Source: DATDOR01 sp035512695
GTDB taxonomy: Bacteria; Chloroflexota; Anaerolineae; Anaerolineales; JABWBV01
NCBI GenBank assembly: GCA_035512695.1
Contig: DATKDL010000027.1
Coordinates: 25,774-89,773, forward strand
Direction: 5' to 3'
Length of the DNA stretch: 64,000 nt
Below are positions 24,660 through 32,026 of this stretch, piece by piece; position 1 is the first letter of the stretch, and every line of letters begins with the position of its first letter. The position numbers and the translations under genes are program-made. A model generated the notes under the pieces. The model had not been told where the DNA came from. It did not search any database and worked only from the letters and a program-made list of their open reading frames with translations.

Positions 24660-26060
24660 ATGAAATCGTCCCGTTCCATCCGCTTTTTGTCCACCATCCT
24701 GGTCCTGGCCGGCGGAATGCTGGCTTGCAACCTCTCGGCAGCAGAACCGACCGCTGTACCCACGCCCACCGAGGTCCCGCCTATCCCGACGAATGCTCCG
24801 GCGCCAACGGCGACGGCTGAACCAACCACGCCCCCATTGGCGCCCACCCAGGGCGGCTCGGACGGCACTCCGCTGCTTGAGATCCTGCAGGTCAACGGCT
24901 ACCTGGACAGCTTCGATTCCTGGAACATCGTCGGTCTGGTCCAAAACAACTCCGACCGGATCGTCGACAGCATCGAGATCGAGATTGAACTGTTCGATAC
25001 GAGCGGGAATTCGATTTACGTCAACACGACCTTCGTCGATCTGTTCAACATCGCTCCGGGCGAAATCACCCCGTTCTCCTACACGGTGTTTGAGGACCTT
25101 CCGGATGCCGACAATTTCGTCGCGACCGTGATCGGAAACAGCACGACGACGCTCGAACGAGCCAACCCTGAAGTCGTCGGCACCAATATGGTCCACGACG
25201 ACAACGGCGATACCCACATCACCGGTGAACTGGTCAACAACACCGACCAGCCGATCCAGATCAGCAGCCTGGCCGCAGCCACGTTCGATGCGACCGGACA
25301 GGTCCTGTCGGCGAACTCCTATTCGGTCTCGATCCGGTATCTCAACCCCGGCGACACCGGGCCGTTCCGGATCTCGATCACCGGGGCCGATTCAGGCACC
25401 GCGGCGATCGACTCGTTCGTCGTCTACACCGATGCCGAGTTCACCCAGACGCTCGGACCCTTCGGGCTGACGATTTCCAACGCCTATGATTACGTCGACA
25501 CGTTTGACGGTCTGCATCTGGTCGGAGAGGTGACGAACGACGGGAGCCTGGCCCTCAACGTCAACCTGGTCGCCGCCATTTACGCCGCCGACGGGACGGT
25601 GCTGGACGCCTCCGAAATCTCACTCCCGATCAACGTCCTGCCCCCCGGCGAAAGCCTCCCGTACGACTTCGACTTCTGGGGTCCGCTCAATAACACGGCC
25701 GGCTTGCTCGCCCAGGCGGACTCCTATGTGATCCAGGTCGACGCTTACTGGACCTGGGAGACCACCACCGAGCTGTTCACCCTGTCCAAGCAGAACGAGG
25801 TCAACGAGTTTGATGAATTCGGTGGTGAGTTCAACGGGCAGGTCGTAAACGACTCGGGCGGTCCGGTCGATTACATCACCATCGTCATTTTTCTCCGGGA
25901 CCTGGCCACCGGCCAGGTGGTCGCCAGCGGATACGACTTCATCTTCGACGAGGTGCCCGACGGCGGCACGGCGGATTACACCGTGTTCATCGACGTGCCG
26001 GAGGGCTTCGACGTAAACTCCGCAGAATACTTCACGATCGTCACCGGCGAAAGACCCTGA
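24660..26060 (+). CDS. Lipoprotein with four FxLYD-type repeats
   Basis: 466 residues; GGAGGA precedes the ATG. A signal peptide ends in a lipobox (LAGGMLAC, Cys about 22), followed by a Pro/Thr/Ala-rich linker to about residue 65. Four related beta-sandwich repeats then begin with IVGLVQNNS, ITGELVNNT, LVGEVTNDG and FNGQVVNDS, the pattern of FxLYD domains found in secreted proteins. It is an exported, membrane-anchored protein, probably structural or binding; no catalytic residues are evident. Confidence 0.83.
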   Translation: MKSSRSIRFLSTILVLAGGMLACNLSAAEPTAVPTPTEVPPIPTNAPAPTATAEPTTPPLAPTQGGSDGTPLLEILQVNGYLDSFDSWNIVGLVQNNSDRIVDSIEIEIELFDTSGNSIYVNTTFVDLFNIAPGEITPFSYTVFEDLPDADNFVATVIGNSTTTLERANPEVVGTNMVHDDNGDTHITGELVNNTDQPIQISSLAAATFDATGQVLSANSYSVSIRYLNPGDTGPFRISITGADSGTAAIDSFVVYTDAEFTQTLGPFGLTISNAYDYVDTFDGLHLVGEVTNDGSLALNVNLVAAIYAADGTVLDASEISLPINVLPPGESLPYDFDFWGPLNNTAGLLAQADSYVIQVDAYWTWETTTELFTLSKQNEVNEFDEFGGEFNGQVVNDSGGPVDYITIVIFLRDLATGQVVASGYDFIFDEVPDGGTADYTVFIDVPEGFDVNSAEYFTIVTGERP

Positions 26061-26080
26061 CCGGTCCTCGGATCGGCCTG

Positions 26081-26121
26081 AAACCAAAAGCGGTCGGACC
26101 ATGTCCGACCGCTTTTGGTTT
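26081..26121. terminator. Bidirectional terminator, 19-bp perfect stem
   Basis: Arms 26081-26099 and 26103-26121 pair perfectly around a CAT triloop, with an AAACC foot and TTT end. It separates the convergent FxLYD lipoprotein and SWIM protein genes. Confidence 0.9.
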
Positions 26122-26136
26122 TGAAAGATCGATCTC

Positions 26137-26379
26137 CTACTCGAGCACTTTCTCCGGGAGCATTTCTTCTAGAAGCGCTTCCAGCGCCATGGTGTGGCTG
26201 CAGCGCTGTCGGGTCTGGAAGAAATCGCAGGTGCAGTGCCAGGCTTCGTCCTGGAGGGTGACGGTATGATCGTTATTGTTTCCGTTGAAGCGAACCCGAA
26301 GCATTTCGAACTTGATCCGCTCCGGTTGTTCTGCGTACATTTTGGCTTTTTGGATTTTTCCGATCAAGCCAGTGTCCAT
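26137..26379 (-). CDS. Small SWIM zinc-finger protein
   Basis: 80 residues from the ATG at 26379, preceded by AAGGAG 9 nt upstream. The frame stays open further upstream but runs through a terminator-like hairpin, so the short start is preferred. Residues about 49-62 carry CTC...CSH spacing (C-x-C-x8-C-x-H), the SWIM zinc-finger signature. No other domain is present, unlike SWIM helicases. It may be a stand-alone nucleic-acid or protein-binding zinc module. Its leader contains an intrinsic terminator and a possible 22-codon peptide. Confidence 0.78.
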   Translation of the reverse strand: MDTGLIGKIQKAKMYAEQPERIKFEMLRVRFNGNNNDHTVTLQDEAWHCTCDFFQTRQRCSHTMALEALLEEMLPEKVLE

Positions 26380-26402
26380 ATTTTTCTCTCCTTGTCTTGG
26401 AA

Positions 26403-26471
26403 TCAAAAAAAGACACGCCGACTCGCGCGTGTCTTTTCTAATTCCGGGGATGTGGTTTTTTTTGATCGCAT
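26403..26471 (-). CDS. Possible 22-residue leader peptide of the SWIM gene
   Basis: ATG at 26471 with AGGAG 10 nt upstream opens a 22-codon frame ending at TGA (26405-26403). The frame runs through the whole terminator hairpin, and its last two codons are Phe TTT TTT, formed by the terminator T-run. Near the start are two Lys codons and two Thr codons; five Arg and Lys codons follow later. Such a short ORF could arise by chance; its exact fit to the attenuator-like hairpin is what makes it notable. Confidence 0.35.
   Translation of the reverse strand: MRSKKTTSPELEKTRASRRVFF
26408..26437 (-). terminator. Terminator-like hairpin in the SWIM leader
   Basis: On the minus strand AAAAGACACGC pairs with GCGTGTCTTTT around an 8-nt loop and is followed by seven T residues. 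It lies 28 nt before the SWIM start codon and downstream of the presumed promoter (-10 TACAAT at 26519-26514, TTGAAT 18 nt further upstream), so most transcripts could stop before the gene. Confidence 0.65.
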
Positions 26472-26513
26472 TGCTTGGGAACTCCTGGAAATGGTTTCCT
26501 GAAACCCGCTGCA

Positions 26514-26543
26514 ATTGTACCGCGATTAACCCTGCCGATTCAA
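26514..26543 (-). promoter_or_regulatory. Presumed promoter of the SWIM gene
   Basis: On the minus strand TTGAAT and TACAAT are separated by 18 bp; TACAAT lies at 26519-26514. It gives a leader of about 125 nt. Confidence 0.5.
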
Positions 26544-26566
26544 ATTGCTTCGCTTGCAAAACCGTT

Positions 26567-26887
26567 TCAAAGGATCGGGACACGGGCGAGCGAGTCGCCG
26601 CGGCCGTTCGCCTGTCCGGAGACCAGCCGGATCTCCCCGTCGACCTCTTCAATGCGTATGGGATCGAATGTATTGAACGTCCCGGCGTAGTACTTGATCC
26701 GTTCGCCGGTCATGAACCGCTCACCGGCCCGGATCCGGGTGATCGCTGCTTCCCTGGGGATTTTTTTCCAATCCGACCAGGTCGGGCCGCGACGCTCGAA
26801 CGCCCGCAGCCAATCGATCCTCCCGCCGGCATCCAGGTGGACCGCAACAACGACCGCATCCGTTTTCTTGCCGCCAAACAGGCCCAT
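26567..26887 (-). CDS. Small protein of unknown function
   Basis: 106 residues from the ATG at 26887, with GGAGGA upstream; the longer open frame crosses the tRNA-Pro gene and is not plausible. It begins MGLFGGKK and is otherwise a soluble mix of charged residues ('WLRAFERRGPTWSDWKKIPR', 'KYYAGTFNTFDP'). No known motif is recognised. It lies 57 nt after tRNA-Pro on the same strand and may be read from the tRNA promoter. Confidence 0.65.
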   Translation of the reverse strand: MGLFGGKKTDAVVVAVHLDAGGRIDWLRAFERRGPTWSDWKKIPREAAITRIRAGERFMTGERIKYYAGTFNTFDPIRIEEVDGEIRLVSGQANGRGDSLARVPIL

Positions 26888-26943
26888 ATCATTTCCTCCA
26901 AAAACAGCGGCCCAAAGGGCCGCCAGCGGCCAGCGGACCGCCC

Positions 26944-27019
26944 TGGTCGGGGTGCGCGGATTCGAACCGCGGACCTCCGCGTCCCAAACGCGGCGCGCTG
27001 CCAGCTGCGCCACACCCCG
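26944..27019 (-). tRNA. tRNA-Pro(TGG)
   Basis: A 76-nt cloverleaf on the minus strand: acceptor CGGGGTG/CACCCCG, discriminator A, encoded CCA, anticodon loop TTTGGGA with anticodon TGG at 26986-26984, and T-loop TTCGAAT. A TATACT box lies just upstream (about 27032-27027). It reads CCA/CCG codons. Confidence 0.96.
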
Positions 27020-27042
27020 ATCGGACGCAGTATAACATGGTT

Positions 27043-27096
27043 CCACGCACCAGGCACCAGGCACCAGGCACCAGGTAGTTGGTGCCTGGTGCGTGG
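27043..27096. repeat. Heptamer repeats inside a 17-bp inverted repeat
   Basis: Arms CCACGCACCAGGCACCA (27043-27059) and its complement (27080-27096) enclose further GGCACCA units, so the left side is a run of four GCACCAG heptamers. It lies between the divergent tRNA-Pro and enoyl-CoA hydratase genes. Its CACCAGG words resemble the arms of the palindrome at 38796. Confidence 0.75.
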
Positions 27097-27152
27097 TGCG
27101 TAGCGCCTGGAACTTGGTTATAATGCGGCGATTATTCCGGGAAGGAGCGAAC

Positions 27153-27908
27153 TTGAAAATCCAATACGAAAACATCACTGCTCATATCTGCCGGATCGTG
27201 CTCAACCGGCCGGAGGTTTTGAACGCCTTCGATTTTGAGATGATCGACGAGTTCACGGCTGCGATCGAACGGGCACACGCCGATCCTCTGCTGCGCGTTT
27301 TGGTCCTGACCGGCGCCGGCGACCGGGGCTTCTGCACCGGCGGCGATTTGAAAGCCTATTACGCCCACAACACCGAAGCCGACGGCGGGCGCATATCGAG
27401 CACGATGAGCGCTGCCCTGAAACGCCTGGAGGCCCTGCCGTTCCCTACCATCGCCGCGATCAACGGGCATACCCGCGGGGGTGGGGCGGAGGTCGCCGTG
27501 GCCTGTGATCTGCGGATCATATCGGATGCGGCGACGATCGGGTTTACCCACATCAATGTCGCCGTCACGACGGCCTGGGGCGGCAGCCGCCGCCTGCTGC
27601 GGTCCATCGGCTACGCTGCCGCGATCGATCTCACCCTGAACAGCCGGGTGCTGACCGCTACGGAAGCACACGCCCTGCGACTGGTCCACCGCACGGCCCC
27701 GCCCCAGGTTTTGAAGGATTCGGCCCTGGCGTGGGCCCGGGAGCTCGCCGCCCGTCCTCCACAGACCGTCCGGGCGATCAAGCAGATTATGCTCGCCGGC
27801 TACGGAACGGATAACGACCCCGCCTCCGCCCTCGAAGCGGAGCTCTTCCCCAGGCTTTGGGCGCACCCCGACCACCAGGAATTGACGGCCGGTTTCCTCA
27901 ACAAGTGA
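27153..27908 (+). CDS. Enoyl-CoA hydratase/isomerase family protein
   Basis: 251 residues from the TTG at 27153, chosen because GGAAGGAG lies 5-12 nt upstream; TATAAT at 27119 gives a short leader. Crotonase motifs: 'NRPEVLNAFDFEMIDEF', oxyanion-hole segments 'GAGDRGFCTGGDLK' and 'INGHTRGGGAEVAVACDLRI'. The usual second catalytic Glu region reads 'HINVAVTTAWGGSRRL', so the reaction may differ from plain hydration. No other beta-oxidation genes are adjacent. Confidence 0.88.
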   Translation: MKIQYENITAHICRIVLNRPEVLNAFDFEMIDEFTAAIERAHADPLLRVLVLTGAGDRGFCTGGDLKAYYAHNTEADGGRISSTMSAALKRLEALPFPTIAAINGHTRGGGAEVAVACDLRIISDAATIGFTHINVAVTTAWGGSRRLLRSIGYAAAIDLTLNSRVLTATEAHALRLVHRTAPPQVLKDSALAWARELAARPPQTVRAIKQIMLAGYGTDNDPASALEAELFPRLWAHPDHQELTAGFLNK

Positions 27909-27964
27909 GAATTCGGTATTGACAAGAACAACCGAATAATCGAAAGTTAACCGGAGTCGCCGGC

Positions 27965-28708
27965 ATGGATCCCGTTCTCTACCACACCCACCACTCACTC
28001 CGGTCAGATGACCTTTCGTTCTGGCGCGAACTCGCCCGCGCATCCGGCGGTCCCGTCCTCGAATTGGGTTGCGGAACCGGTCGCGTCCTGCTCCGGCTCG
28101 TTAAGGACGGCCTACAGGTCCATGGGATCGACAACGACCCCGATATGCTGACCTTTCTGAATCGCATGATCCCGCCGACGATGGGCTGGCAGATCGAGGT
28201 GAATGAGGCGGACATGCGGTCCTTCGAACTCGGGCGGCAGTTCCCGCTGATCATCCTGCCCTGCAATACGCTCAGCACCTTTGCGGGTGGCGATCGGAAG
28301 CGGATTTATACGCAGGCCTTGCGACACTTGGAGCCCGGCGGGAAGTTTGCCTTCAGCATCCCCAACCCGCTCATCCTCAAGGATCTCCCGGACGAAGGGG
28401 CAGTGGAATTGGAGGACGAATTTTCCCACCCCGCCACCGGGAATCCGGTCGCCGTGTACAGCAGCTGGATCAAATCCCCGGACCGAATCACCTTTTACTG
28501 GCGCTACGACCACCGCTACCCGGACGGCCGGGTCAAGACCTCTGAACTCGATACGACCCATATGCTCGATGCCCCGCAACGCTATCTGGCCGAACTTCAC
28601 GACTGCGGTTTCAAGGCGACCGCCGCCTATGGGGATTTCTTCAAAACCAATTTCACGCCGGACGCTGCTTATTTCATCATCACTTCCATAAACGCATCCG
28701 GCGCATAA
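27965..28708 (+). CDS. Class I SAM-dependent methyltransferase
   Basis: 247 residues; CCGGAG precedes the ATG. SAM-binding motif VLELGCGTGRVLL at about residue 30, an acidic residue in 'GIDNDPDML', and 'RHLEPGGKFAFSIPNP' place it in the methyltransferase domain 25 type. The C-terminal beta-rich part (150-247) may recognise the substrate, which is unknown. It follows the crotonase gene by 56 nt and ends before a terminator hairpin. Confidence 0.83.
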   Translation: MDPVLYHTHHSLRSDDLSFWRELARASGGPVLELGCGTGRVLLRLVKDGLQVHGIDNDPDMLTFLNRMIPPTMGWQIEVNEADMRSFELGRQFPLIILPCNTLSTFAGGDRKRIYTQALRHLEPGGKFAFSIPNPLILKDLPDEGAVELEDEFSHPATGNPVAVYSSWIKSPDRITFYWRYDHRYPDGRVKTSELDTTHMLDAPQRYLAELHDCGFKATAAYGDFFKTNFTPDAAYFIITSINASGA

Positions 28709-28719
28709 AGATTTAGAAT

Positions 28720-28758
28720 CTATCCGAAAATTCGCCCGGCCTCAAATTTTTCGGATAG
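28720..28758. terminator. Terminator after the methyltransferase gene
   Basis: CTATCCGAAAA (28720-28730) pairs with TTTTCGGATAG (28748-28758) around a 17-nt loop, 12 nt after the stop codon. Confidence 0.65.
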
Positions 28759-28867
28759 GTTGTCAGAACCTATATTTTCTCCCGGTTGGTTTGGTGCTAG
28801 AATCGGGCTAAACTACCGTTATCCATAGCGGTTCTGCCGATATGGCGCAGCCCCGAGGAGTGAGAAG

Positions 28868-29524
28868 ATGAAAGATCAGATGCCGGACGAAACCGAGAAA
28901 GAAGAAAACGACGAATCGAGCGACCAAACCATGGAGACCGGGTCCGCATGGCCAAGTTCCGATCCCAAACCACCCGGCAGGGTCAACCTGTACGCCCGCA
29001 AGCTTGCAAGATCGTTGGTCATCGCCAGCATCCTATTTTTGGGCGGGATGGCGATTGCGTACTTTGCCTTCCAGCGGCCGCTGACGTCCGGACTGAATGA
29101 CCGGATCGAACAGTTGACGTCAGAAAAAGGCGACCTGGAAGCCCAGGTGACCGCGCTGGTGGAGCAAGTCGAAACCTTAGAACCGTTCGAAGCTGAGAAC
29201 CAGGCGCTGCAGTCGTCGCTTGCGCAGGAAGAACTGCACGTTCGGTTGCTCTCCGCGCTGAAGGACGTCCAGTCGGCGCAGCTTTCACTGGCGCTCGGGG
29301 AGGTCGATGCGGCTCGTCTCAGCCTGTCGCGCACCGAAGACCGGCTCGAGGAACTTGGCGAGCTGCTCCCGGCCGATCAGCAAGGTGTCGTGGATGGGAT
29401 GGTCCAGCGTTTGGGCCTGGTGATCGACGGGATGGAGAGCGATGCATTTGCAGCGGCTTCCGACCTGGAAGTGCTGGCAAACAGCCTGCTGCAGCTCGAA
29501 AACACCCTGTTCACCAGCCCCTGA
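28868..29524 (+). CDS. Membrane-anchored coiled-coil protein
   Basis: 218 residues, with GAGGAG upstream of the ATG and an extended -10 TGCTAGAAT about 65 nt upstream. The acidic, soluble first 45 residues face the cytoplasm, a single transmembrane helix spans about 48-70, and a heptad-rich coiled coil follows (about 75-120) with a second helical region to the end. No enzymatic motif is visible. The architecture resembles envelope scaffolding proteins, but the function is unknown. Confidence 0.72.
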   Translation: MKDQMPDETEKEENDESSDQTMETGSAWPSSDPKPPGRVNLYARKLARSLVIASILFLGGMAIAYFAFQRPLTSGLNDRIEQLTSEKGDLEAQVTALVEQVETLEPFEAENQALQSSLAQEELHVRLLSALKDVQSAQLSLALGEVDAARLSLSRTEDRLEELGELLPADQQGVVDGMVQRLGLVIDGMESDAFAAASDLEVLANSLLQLENTLFTSP

Positions 29525-29539
29525 TACCGGACGGCCGGG

Positions 29540-30136
29540 CTAGTCTTCCCCCACGGGCTTCCCGATCAGCCCGATCAGCGCCCCCCCCGTGATGGCGCCG
29601 CTGATCGGGCCGGCTGCAACGAATCCAATCGTCATATCCAGGTAAGGGACGATCCAAAGCGCAGCCACCCACGCGACGGAATTGGCGACGACCCATAGCC
29701 AGACGGTTTTGCTTCCCGAATAAAGAACCACCGCCTGTGGGATGCCGACGGCCACCCCGATGACCAACCCGATCAGGAGAAAACCTATGCTCGCGCCGGT
29801 TTGAAGACCGATCACGACAAACAGGCTGATCGCCCAACCGAGCATGCTTGCCAGCACCCACCAGCCGGCGCGCCGGCCCAGTGGGCCCTGGCGGATCGGT
29901 CGGAGAAGGAACCACTGATTCATCCCGAAGTTAATCCCGACGATCAATCCCCCGACCGACCAGATCAAGGCGCGCGTTCCAACGCCCAAAACCGGGGAGA
30001 CGAATTCGACCAGCAGCCAGGCCAGGGACATGCCGACGATCCATCCGACAGAACTGGCGAGCACCCACAGGAGCCAGAAAGCGACACCCAGGTTGTTGGC
30101 GGTTTCATCGATATCGGGAATTCTTAGCTTGCGCAT
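29540..30136 (-). CDS. Multi-spanning membrane protein with internal repeats
   Basis: 198 residues with six hydrophobic segments and a recurring phrase: WVLASSVGWIVG (about 25), WVLASMLGWAIS (about 93) and WVVANSVAWVAA (about 149), each followed by a glycine-rich helix. This suggests three duplicated two-helix units. TATACT on the minus strand lies 16 nt before the ATG. It is divergent from the next gene. The function is not recognised. Confidence 0.72.
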   Translation of the reverse strand: MRKLRIPDIDETANNLGVAFWLLWVLASSVGWIVGMSLAWLLVEFVSPVLGVGTRALIWSVGGLIVGINFGMNQWFLLRPIRQGPLGRRAGWWVLASMLGWAISLFVVIGLQTGASIGFLLIGLVIGVAVGIPQAVVLYSGSKTVWLWVVANSVAWVAALWIVPYLDMTIGFVAAGPISGAITGGALIGLIGKPVGED

Positions 30137-30186
30137 CTGGAAATCAGCCTCAGTATAGCAGGAAACCGGTTCGGAAGGAATCGCGT

Positions 30187-30192
30187 TAGAAT
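30187..30192 (+). promoter_or_regulatory. Leaderless promoter
   Basis: TAGAAT ends 6 nt before the GTG at 30199, with no Shine-Dalgarno. It shares the divergent intergenic region with TATACT of the minus-strand membrane-protein gene. Confidence 0.55.
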
Positions 30193-30198
30193 ATAGAC

Positions 30199-30669
30199 GT
30201 GAACGACGAACGCTTCGATGACCTGGTGCCCATGCGCAACCCGGCGTCCCGCGAAAAACACCGGCGCGATGTCGGTCTGCAGATCATCACACCGCTGATC
30301 CTCGTCGCCGCCGTCGTGCTGCTCGCAGGGGGATATCTGGCCGCAACCGGCTGGACGGGATCGTCCACCGGTTTTTGGCGCGACCTGGCCATGATCTGGC
30401 TGGTGATACTCGGCATGATCCTGGGCCTGGTCCCACTGGCTCTTTTAGCCGGCCTGGTTGTCGGAATCACCCGGCTGATCCGGGTGCTGCCGGTCTGGAC
30501 GTTCAAATTGCAGCGCTTTTTTGAGCGGGCGGCTGATGTGACCGCCACGGCCTCGCGGGCGATCACCGGCCCGCTGATCCGGCTGGGCGCGGTGACAGCC
30601 GGTCTGAGGCAGTTGGCCCGTCGCGGCCGGCCGCGTAGAAAAACGGACCGACCCCGACATTTACCTTAG
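30199..30669 (+). CDS. Small membrane protein of unknown function
   Basis: 156 residues, GTG start. Two hydrophobic segments (about 28-50 and 63-92) are followed by a basic amphipathic C-terminal half ('FKLQRFFERAADV', 'RQLARRGRPRRKT') that would lie in the cytoplasm. It forms a pair with the 71-residue membrane protein 9 nt downstream. No family is recognised. Confidence 0.7.
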   Translation: MNDERFDDLVPMRNPASREKHRRDVGLQIITPLILVAAVVLLAGGYLAATGWTGSSTGFWRDLAMIWLVILGMILGLVPLALLAGLVVGITRLIRVLPVWTFKLQRFFERAADVTATASRAITGPLIRLGAVTAGLRQLARRGRPRRKTDRPRHLP

Positions 30670-30678
30670 GAGAAAAGG

Positions 30679-30894
30679 ATGGAATCAAACGATAACTGGA
30701 AATCCCGTACGATCCTGCTTGGCCTGGTCATCGGGGCCGTGGCGGGTTTGGGCGCTGCGTATATGCTCGTCCAGCAGGCCGAGAAAGATGGCCGGGCGCC
30801 TGAGATGAGTCCGGGTGAAGGCGTAAAGCTTGGTCTTCTGGTCCTCGGCGCGCTTCGCCAAATCGCACAACTTGGAGAAGGGCGCGGCGGGTAA
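30679..30894 (+). CDS. Very small membrane protein
   Basis: 71 residues; AGGAG lies 8 nt before the ATG. One glycine/alanine-rich transmembrane helix (about 12-31) is followed by a charged segment and a second weakly hydrophobic helix, recalling YtxH-like proteins. It follows the previous gene by 9 nt and is probably cotranslated with it. Its function is unknown. Confidence 0.68.
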   Translation: MESNDNWKSRTILLGLVIGAVAGLGAAYMLVQQAEKDGRAPEMSPGEGVKLGLLVLGALRQIAQLGEGRGG

Positions 30895-30907
30895 GCGTTA
30901 ACTTTCA

Positions 30908-31330
30908 TCATCCGCCGGCCGATAGGATCCGGTAATCGTCCTCGATCGCTGCGGCTTTTCCCAGCATTGCGGAAGCCGGGCAGTACCGCTCCCTGGACAG
31001 CTCGATGGCACGCTCGACGTCGGCGGGATCGATTTCGTTTCCGGTGACCAGGTAATGGATCACGATCTTTGTGAAAACGTGGGGATGCTCATCGGCCTGT
31101 TCCACGTCCACCGTCACTTCGAAACCGGTCACATCCTGCCGTTTCTTCTGGAGAATGGAAATCACATCCATCGCCGTGCATCCGGCCAGGCCGATCCCGA
31201 TCAGTTCCAACGGACGAAAACCCCCGCCCGCTTCCCCGCCGGATTGGCTGCTGCCGAGCTTGACTTCAAAACCCGATCGGGCCGTCCCCGTAAAAGAGAG
31301 CCCCTCGTGCCAGGTCACTCCTGCGTACAT
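30908..31330 (-). CDS. OsmC-family peroxidase-like protein
   Basis: 140 residues, OsmC/YhfA length. Two conserved cysteines are visible: 'GLAGCTAMDVI' (about 53) and 'RYCPASAML' (about 117). The N-terminal 'FEVKLGSSQSGGEAGGGFRPLELI' region is typical. The family reduces organic hydroperoxides or acts as thiol-dependent stress protein. A TATAAT on the minus strand (31489-31484) lies about 150 nt upstream, leaving a long structured leader. Confidence 0.9.
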   Translation of the reverse strand: MYAGVTWHEGLSFTGTARSGFEVKLGSSQSGGEAGGGFRPLELIGIGLAGCTAMDVISILQKKRQDVTGFEVTVDVEQADEHPHVFTKIVIHYLVTGNEIDPADVERAIELSRERYCPASAMLGKAAAIEDDYRILSAGG

Positions 31331-31588
31331 GTTCTCTGCACCTCGTAAGGATCAGCGAATTCGCGCAGGGCTGCAGCGACGCCGCAGCCCTGACTGGATT
31401 CGCCGCCCCAATTCGCGGATATTTTGAATTCCGGCACCCCGCCCCCGCGCCGGCATTTTTCTCAAACGGATGAGAATCATGGAATTATACCGGCTCGTAC
31501 GGTCTCGGGGACCCGTTTCGCCGGACCCGTCCCGGATCGGCCACCATCCCGATGCGGGGCAATCCCGCCTTTCATCCTCCCGCTCGGC
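31331..31588. other. Non-coding region between OsmC and the pheST promoter
   Basis: No gene is evident. It contains the presumed OsmC leader, with a hairpin CAGGGCTGC/GCAGCCCTG (31366-31374/31384-31392), a GCGAATTCGC palindrome (31355-31364) and further ATTCGC words related to the octamer arrays, plus the minus-strand TATAAT at 31489-31484. Confidence 0.6.
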
Positions 31589-31616
31589 TTGACAGGACTC
31601 CGAATTCAAGGATAAT
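31589..31616 (+). promoter_or_regulatory. Promoter of the T-box-pheST operon
   Basis: TTGACA (31589-31594) and GATAAT (31611-31616) are 16 bp apart. This is the best -35/-10 pair in the window and should start transcription near 31623. Confidence 0.8.
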
Positions 31617-31622
31617 AAAGAA

Positions 31623-31943
31623 GCTGTTCACAATCGACTCACCACCACCAAAGGCTGAGAACGAGGAAAGTAGGATCGTGAAGCCGTCAGGGAGGCAGGG
31701 GCCTGGACTGGAACCCCCGCCCGGCAGAAACGGTTTGAAGTTCCCTCGGGAGCCGTCCGAGTGAACGGCGGTGGGGCATGCCGCTCCACCGCAAGTAGCC
31801 CGGTCCGCGATCCCCGCGTTATCGAAGGGAAGCCGATCGCCGGAACATCCGGCCGCCGGTCCGAGCGGGCTGCGCTGCGCAGCCAAGAAGGGTGGTACCA
31901 CGGGTGCTTTCGATCCCGTCCCTTTGATTGGGACGGGTTTTTT
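31623..31943 (+). ncRNA. T-box riboswitch controlling pheS-pheT
   Basis: The conserved T-box sequence AAGGGTGGTACCACG is at 31888-31902, with the TGGT bulge that would pair with the A-CCA end of uncharged tRNA-Phe. Stem I includes 'GAGGAAAGTAGG' near 31660, and a likely Phe specifier TTC at 31741-31743 follows GAAG. The terminator is CCCGTCCC (31915-31922)/GGGACGGG (31930-31937) with six T residues. Binding of uncharged tRNA-Phe should stabilise the antiterminator and allow pheST expression. The specifier assignment is less certain than the class. Confidence 0.93.
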
Positions 31944-31956
31944 GTTTAAAGATGGT

Positions 31957-32001
31957 CCGCACATGGGGTCCGGCCGCCGGGGGGCCGGACCCCATGTGCG
32001 G
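31957..32001. repeat. 19-bp perfect palindrome between T-box and pheS
   Basis: Arms 31957-31975 and 31983-32001 pair perfectly around GCCGGGG. No T-run follows and pheS starts 26 nt downstream, so a terminator role would block the operon. It belongs to the long intergenic palindrome class of this genome. Confidence 0.85.
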
Positions 32002-32026
32002 AAATCGTTTCTTCAAGAGGTGACCG

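Noticed and set aside
26380..26652. Longer start for the SWIM protein (about 170 residues)
   Set aside because: The added part is translated from the terminator hairpin and A-rich leader and has no domain; a good SD marks the ATG at 26379.
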